Made by a program: the position numbers and the translations under genes. A stretch of 64,000 nt of DNA from Lumbricus rubellus (Eukaryota; Annelida; Clitellata; Crassiclitellata; Lumbricidae): assembly GCA_945859605.1 (NCBI GenBank), contig OX243828.1, positions 22,999,609-23,063,608 on the forward strand, in the 5' to 3' direction. The first letter of the stretch is position 1; the number at the start of each line of letters is the position of its first letter. This document shows, piece by piece, positions 37,824-43,800 of this stretch. The notes beneath the pieces are model-generated. The model had not been told where the DNA came from. It did not search any database and worked only from the letters and a program-made list of their open reading frames with translations.

Positions 37824-40800
37824 AACAAAGAGAGTGAAGGAGAGAACATTATGACAGAGAAAGAAAAGAGACAGCAACAATAAGAGAGAGAATAATAGTG
37901 AGACAGAGTGTGTGTGTGTGTGTGTGTGCGTGTGCGTGTGTGTGCGTGTGTGAGGACATGTTTGTATTTGCTTGTGTGTGTGTGTGTGTGCGTGTGTGTG
38001 TGTGTGTGCATGTGCGTGTGTGTGCAAAAGACAGAGAGTTAGTGAGAAGAGTGAGAGACTCAGTGAGAGATAGAGTGAGAGAGGGAGATAATTCTTTAGA
38101 GAGAGAAAGCAACCTGAGCCAAGTCTACAAAGAATGGCTTGTAAGAGCATCCTCACAGATGGCAGACAGAATGCTGACTGATGGATGGATGATCTCATCT
38201 TTTTAAACACCTCTATTTTCCTCACAAACCTTTCTTATCTGCCATTATGACGCATTTACTCCATCTTCCAACTTATTCGGAGTATTCAGCCTCTTATGCT
38301 TTTTGTGCTGCTGTCAATTATTTGTTCCAGGTTTCCTCAAGTACTTTGTTTAGCCTCTCCTGATGATAATAATACTAGTACCGCACTAGCGGTAGGGCGC
38401 GATAGTCTAGTGGATATGTTCGTTGCCTTGCAGCCGAAGGGTGCCGCAGAAGATAATAAAAAAATATATATAATAAATAATAATAATATTATCACATCAA
38501 TTTCAACATGTGCTTCATGTAGCCTACAAGTCATCAAATAAAAAAATAATTTTTAAGCAAAGACAAGCCCTAATCAGACGAATTTGGAACTGATTCAATG
38601 GTAATTGTCATCAGTGGCAATACGATTGCGTCAGAGAGGCAGCCTATGGTAGATAAGCTGCAGCTTAAAAGGCAAGTCTTGACTTGAAAGTGAAATAATT
38701 ACATGCAAATGCCTAACGTCTGTCCCTGCAGCACACTGCCATCTAGTCTGGCACTTGACAATAGTGTTCCATGCCAACCTTGGTATTTCCTCTTTGCCAA
38801 TCATCAAGTGGCTGTGCAAATCGTCGCCTCTGTGTTGTTTATTTTCCTCTCACGTCGTGACATTCATCAACAGGCAGGGCTCTCGAAACCTCCTCCGGGT
38901 CTACTGCTCTTAGGCGAGCGCACACCTCTGAAATTGCTGCATGCACGACGTTGCACCTACTGGCCCATCAACGCCTCGAAAAGATAGAGCTTTCCTTTCA
39001 TACACTGGTAAATGATCTACTTTTCATACACTGGTAAATGATCTACTTTTTGTAGGACTTTTGTATGAATGACCTTGCCAGTATCTTTATAATATATATA
39101 CAGTATATTTGCCACTTGATTATATTATCGACCGTATAAAATTAAGTCAACATGTAGGTCTTTCACGGTTATAATTATATGGACAGCGGCGGATCCAGGG
39201 GGCAGTTGCAGAAGCATTTTTGTACAGTTAAAACTAGCAAAAAATGTCATTGTTCTCCGATTGCAAGTATTTTACCACAGAGTATGGGGAAAGGAATGAA
39301 GGGGTTGTGCAGTTCTAAAAATTCCTTAAAACAGCCCTGGATTTGCTCAATAAATCATATTAGTTACAGAGGTTTACACGCAGTACGCATTAATGTAATG
39401 CATTGTTGCATAAGACATCTAAATTGTAATCTTCATGTAAAGGTTTCTCTGTATAAATTGTCTCCCTTCCTGGCCCAGAGCATAAATAGACACACTAGTT
39501 TATAGCATCATTTTTGTGGCACGATAAAAAATAAGACATTATAAATGAATAATCCCAGTGTTGTTGTCAAGACCTCAAACCTCAAGACCAAGACCAAGAC
39601 TTTGAACCTCAAGACCAAGACCAAGACTTTGAGCCTCAAGACCAAGACTTTTGGGCTCAAGACCAAGACAAGACCTTGCGAAAATGCAGGTTCTGCTATC
39701 TTAATGAAAACGTATTTTATTCAAACAAAGCAACTCTATAACCAAACTGCAGAGAATTCCGAGTTCAGTTCGTGCATAAAAAACTCCTTAATGTGATTAT
39801 GTGCGATGTTATTGCAAATGGCTGTTGCATTTTAACAGAACCAATTCATTTTCTGACCAAGGCGTGCCCGGTGTGGCCTCATGAAAATTCCACCATGTGA
39901 AAAAATACGTTCTACAGGTGCTGAAGTTGCTGGCACGCACAGCATTTTTTCAAGCACTGGATATAAATTTAGAAATCGTGAGTCTTTTTTAAAATCCTGC
40001 CATGGCGTATGCCGCGTATCTGGACATTTCCAGCGGAGAAAGCGCCCAGAAATAAAATAATTTTCCTCCGAAAATTTGACAAAATTATAGTTTTTAGTTG
40101 CTGTTTATTATATTGTATTAGGCCTACATGAACTGCCATATTATACCATGATTTAATTTTCTACTATATAATTATAATTTTATTAGTTATTATTATAATA
40201 TAATTATGATACTATCGTGAAGGCAGGTCTTGGTCTTGGTCTTGAAAAACCAAGACCAAGACTTTGAACCTCAAGACCAAGACCAAGACTTTGGCCCTCA
40301 AGACCAAGACCAAAACCAAGACTTTTATTCTCAAGACCAAGCCTTTTAAAATCGAACTCGAGCACACTCGAGACCAAGACTTTGGTCTCGAGGACAACAA
40401 GTCTGAATAATCCTTCTACTGCATCAGTGTAAGATAATAAATAAAGGCAACTTGTATAAGTCAGTGAAAGCTCAATTAAACATTTGAAATTAGAAATGCT
40501 TTCAGACCATCGTTGGACACAGTAAGACAACTTGAAAGAGACAGATCATCAATTATTCAGCCATGCAAAAAGCAAAAGAGACAGAGAGAGCTAGACAGAC
40601 AGACAAACAGACACAGAGACAGTGACACAAACAGACAGAGACATTGACAGACAAACAATCAGACAAACAGACAAAGTGACACAGACAGACAGATAGAGAC
40701 AGTCAGGCAGACAGACAGACAGAGACACAGACAGATAGTCAGGCAGACACACATACAGAGACACAGACAGACAGAGACACAGACAGAAAGAAGTCAGGCA

Positions 40801-43800
40801 GACAGACAGACACACAGGCACAGACATGGGCGTCCGCAGGAATTTTTCTAGGGGGGCGCAGACTTTTATATAATTGTTACGGGGTTAATTAGGCCTAGGT
40901 TGTCAAAACAACCGATCACTCCACCTTCGACGCTTACTCCTTTTGCGCTGGCTCCCTCTCGATCCGCTGTCACGGAACCCATTCAACCCAGCATGCGCAA
41001 AAATCATACAGCCTAGCCTAGACATCAATTGTCAAAACTGTTATGATAGGCCTAGCCTAGTTAAATTGTATGTGACTGAAATCTGACCTTGAAATAACAA
41101 TTGCAATCGTCTGGGTTATTATATCCAAACTGATTTATCACTTCATGAATTCGCTTTAATTTGCTGACGGAAACTGTTTCCGAAGTACGATATATATCGT
41201 GCACGTACAATGTAGGCCTACATAGGCTACACTCATTATACAGATATCTGATAAACGGTCGTCAGTCTGGTTGCAGAACGAATGCATCCATGTTGGCATG
41301 TAACATGTTCGTATACCCTCCTTATAATCGTACCGTATCGAATGACCTTTCTACGGTGCCCGCTGTAGGCTTATACTGGTATTTAGTTTAAAGTCTGACC
41401 GATTACAGAACTCAACTTCAAGCGAAAACGAAACACCCCTTGACTGCCTGACTCCGTTCCTAAATTGTTCTTCGCTCAATCGCTCTCTCCCTTGAGCGGG
41501 AAGCTTTTGTCCCATGAGTTGGTAGTTGGGATATTAATCTGTCAGCAAGGGCGTAACTTCCCCAAAATAGAGGTATTGACTGTATTCTACTGCTCACAGC
41601 TATGATCCTTCTCCCCTTCTCTCTCCTCTGGCACACTGTATACAAGTATATATATATACATATATATATATATACACAGCTATATAATATAAATTATATA
41701 CACTATACAGCAATATATATACCACCATATCAAGTATCAACTTTGATGTGATGTTTCCTCTTCTCTCCCTCCTCTCCCCTTTTCTCTCTTTCCCCTTCTA
41801 TCTCTTCACCTCTGTCTCTCGCTGGTGCACTCGCTCTTTGCTGGCAGGAAGAAACTGATTTATTAGTCAGAGATAGACACTGTCGCTCCAGCCAGTGCCA
41901 ATTAAGTTTGCTTATAATTATATCCTTGTGTGTGTATATGTGTGTATATGTGTGTATGTGTGTGTGACTAATCGCGTTTCACCAGCTGGATCTGTTATCT
42001 CGCAGTGATCGCCAGAAACAACACAAGAGCCGCTCTTAACGGGAACACGATACCAATTACTTGTCTATTAGGCGACACGAATGAATGCATTTTTGCCGTA
42101 TTTGGGGTCACAGTATGAATTTCAATATTGCCATGAAAGAACTCTGTATACGTCTGCCTATATGTTTTGCGTCCAAAGAAAGTTATAATAGGACATAGGT
42201 CCAACTTGTAGAACGCAACGATAACCACATTGAAAATTTCTTTGCAATAATCATAACTAAATATTCTAAATTTATTATGCAAATAGCCTATGCGAAAAAT
42301 CCAGGGGGGGCGCACTTGCGCCCCCTTGCGCCCCCCTGCGGACGCCCATGGGCACAGAGATAGAGACAGAGACAGACAGATAGAGATACAGTCAGGCAGA
42401 CAGACAGACAGACACCGACACAGACATACATACAGAGACACAGACAGACAGACAGACAGACAGAGACACAGACAGACAGAGACACAGACAGACAGAGACA
42501 CAGACAGACAGTCAGGCAGACAGACAGAGACATAAAGACAGACAGTCAGACAGACTAACAGAGACACAGACATACAGACATACAGGTAGTCAGACAGACA
42601 GACAGCATTTGAAAGGTGAGGTAGGACAGCGACATCTATCAAAGAATTTTGTCACTTCTCTCTTCAAATAAAAGTCGTGCTTTTAACACGCAAAGATTTG
42701 TCAACGAAAGCAGCAAGCAGAAGCAGAAAAAAGGACAGTACAGCTTTTATGCCATCCAATCAAAAGTGATGTTATTACTGTAGGTGATGCATAAGGAATT
42801 CATCGCGCTGGACACTTCAAGGAGGTGAAACCTTTTAGTCCAATATAGCAACTAATGGTGAAGGAGGCCCAGTTAAAATCTGATGGTTCAGTCCTTTTTG
42901 ACATGCAGTTCTACACAAGATGTGTAATTCTGAATGGATTTATGCAATTGAAGAAGCATTGGGGCAGCTAAAAACAAGTAATAGAAAGGTCACTTTCAAT
43001 AAAATTGGGGGTAATTAACCATGGAGGATGGGAAGGGAGAGAAGGGGTTGTGCAGTTCTTTAAATTCCATTAAAAAGTTCCAACAGAAGTTTAGGTTGAG
43101 GTTGGGTATGCAGTTGAAATAGATGAGTACTTGTAAGGCATCCTTGTAATAGCATGGTCATGTTACGGTGCCATATAAATTGTCATAATTATTATTATTA
43201 TTATTGCTATTAACTCTGAATGAGTATCTAATGAGGTTGGGAAAAGGCAGCCTATTTTCAGCGGCTATGGATTCAGCAACTTGCAAACGCAAGGCCATAG
43301 CCAGGATTTTGTTTCGAAGGGGGGTATGTTAACTCGATTTCCAGCAAGGTGACAAGCAACGCAGTCAGCTAAGGGGTTTGGAAGAGTGTCGTGAGCTCTC
43401 ATAGCGGATTCTGGGTGACCAATATATTTCACATTGCAGTTCTTACATCAGCGGTTTAGTAAATGCATTATTTCATTTTTACATTATTTCGTTTGCAAGC
43501 GGTGTTGTTCACACACCCAAAACACCCACCCTAGCTACGGCCTTGTGCAAAAGAAACACTCAATTCTTATGGGGGCGTGTCCATTCAACCTGTATAGAAC
43601 CCATAGCAGTGTCTCTTATGGCGGGCAACATAAAAAGGGAACCTTGAAGAATGTAAACAAAACTATGAAACGGTCTCTCTTGTTACATAAAGGGAGTTTT
43701 AGCGTATAAGAATAACAGCACATGAAATTGCACTCTCAAGTTGCATAATATATACTTGCGGTGGGATGAGAATACAGGATGCAGGAAGCGGGTGTGCGTA

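Noticed and set aside
41995..42642. 215-codon frame as the transposase of the 1.5-kb hAT-type element
   Set aside because: Half of it is CAGA-repeat translation outside the element, and no hAT motif is present.
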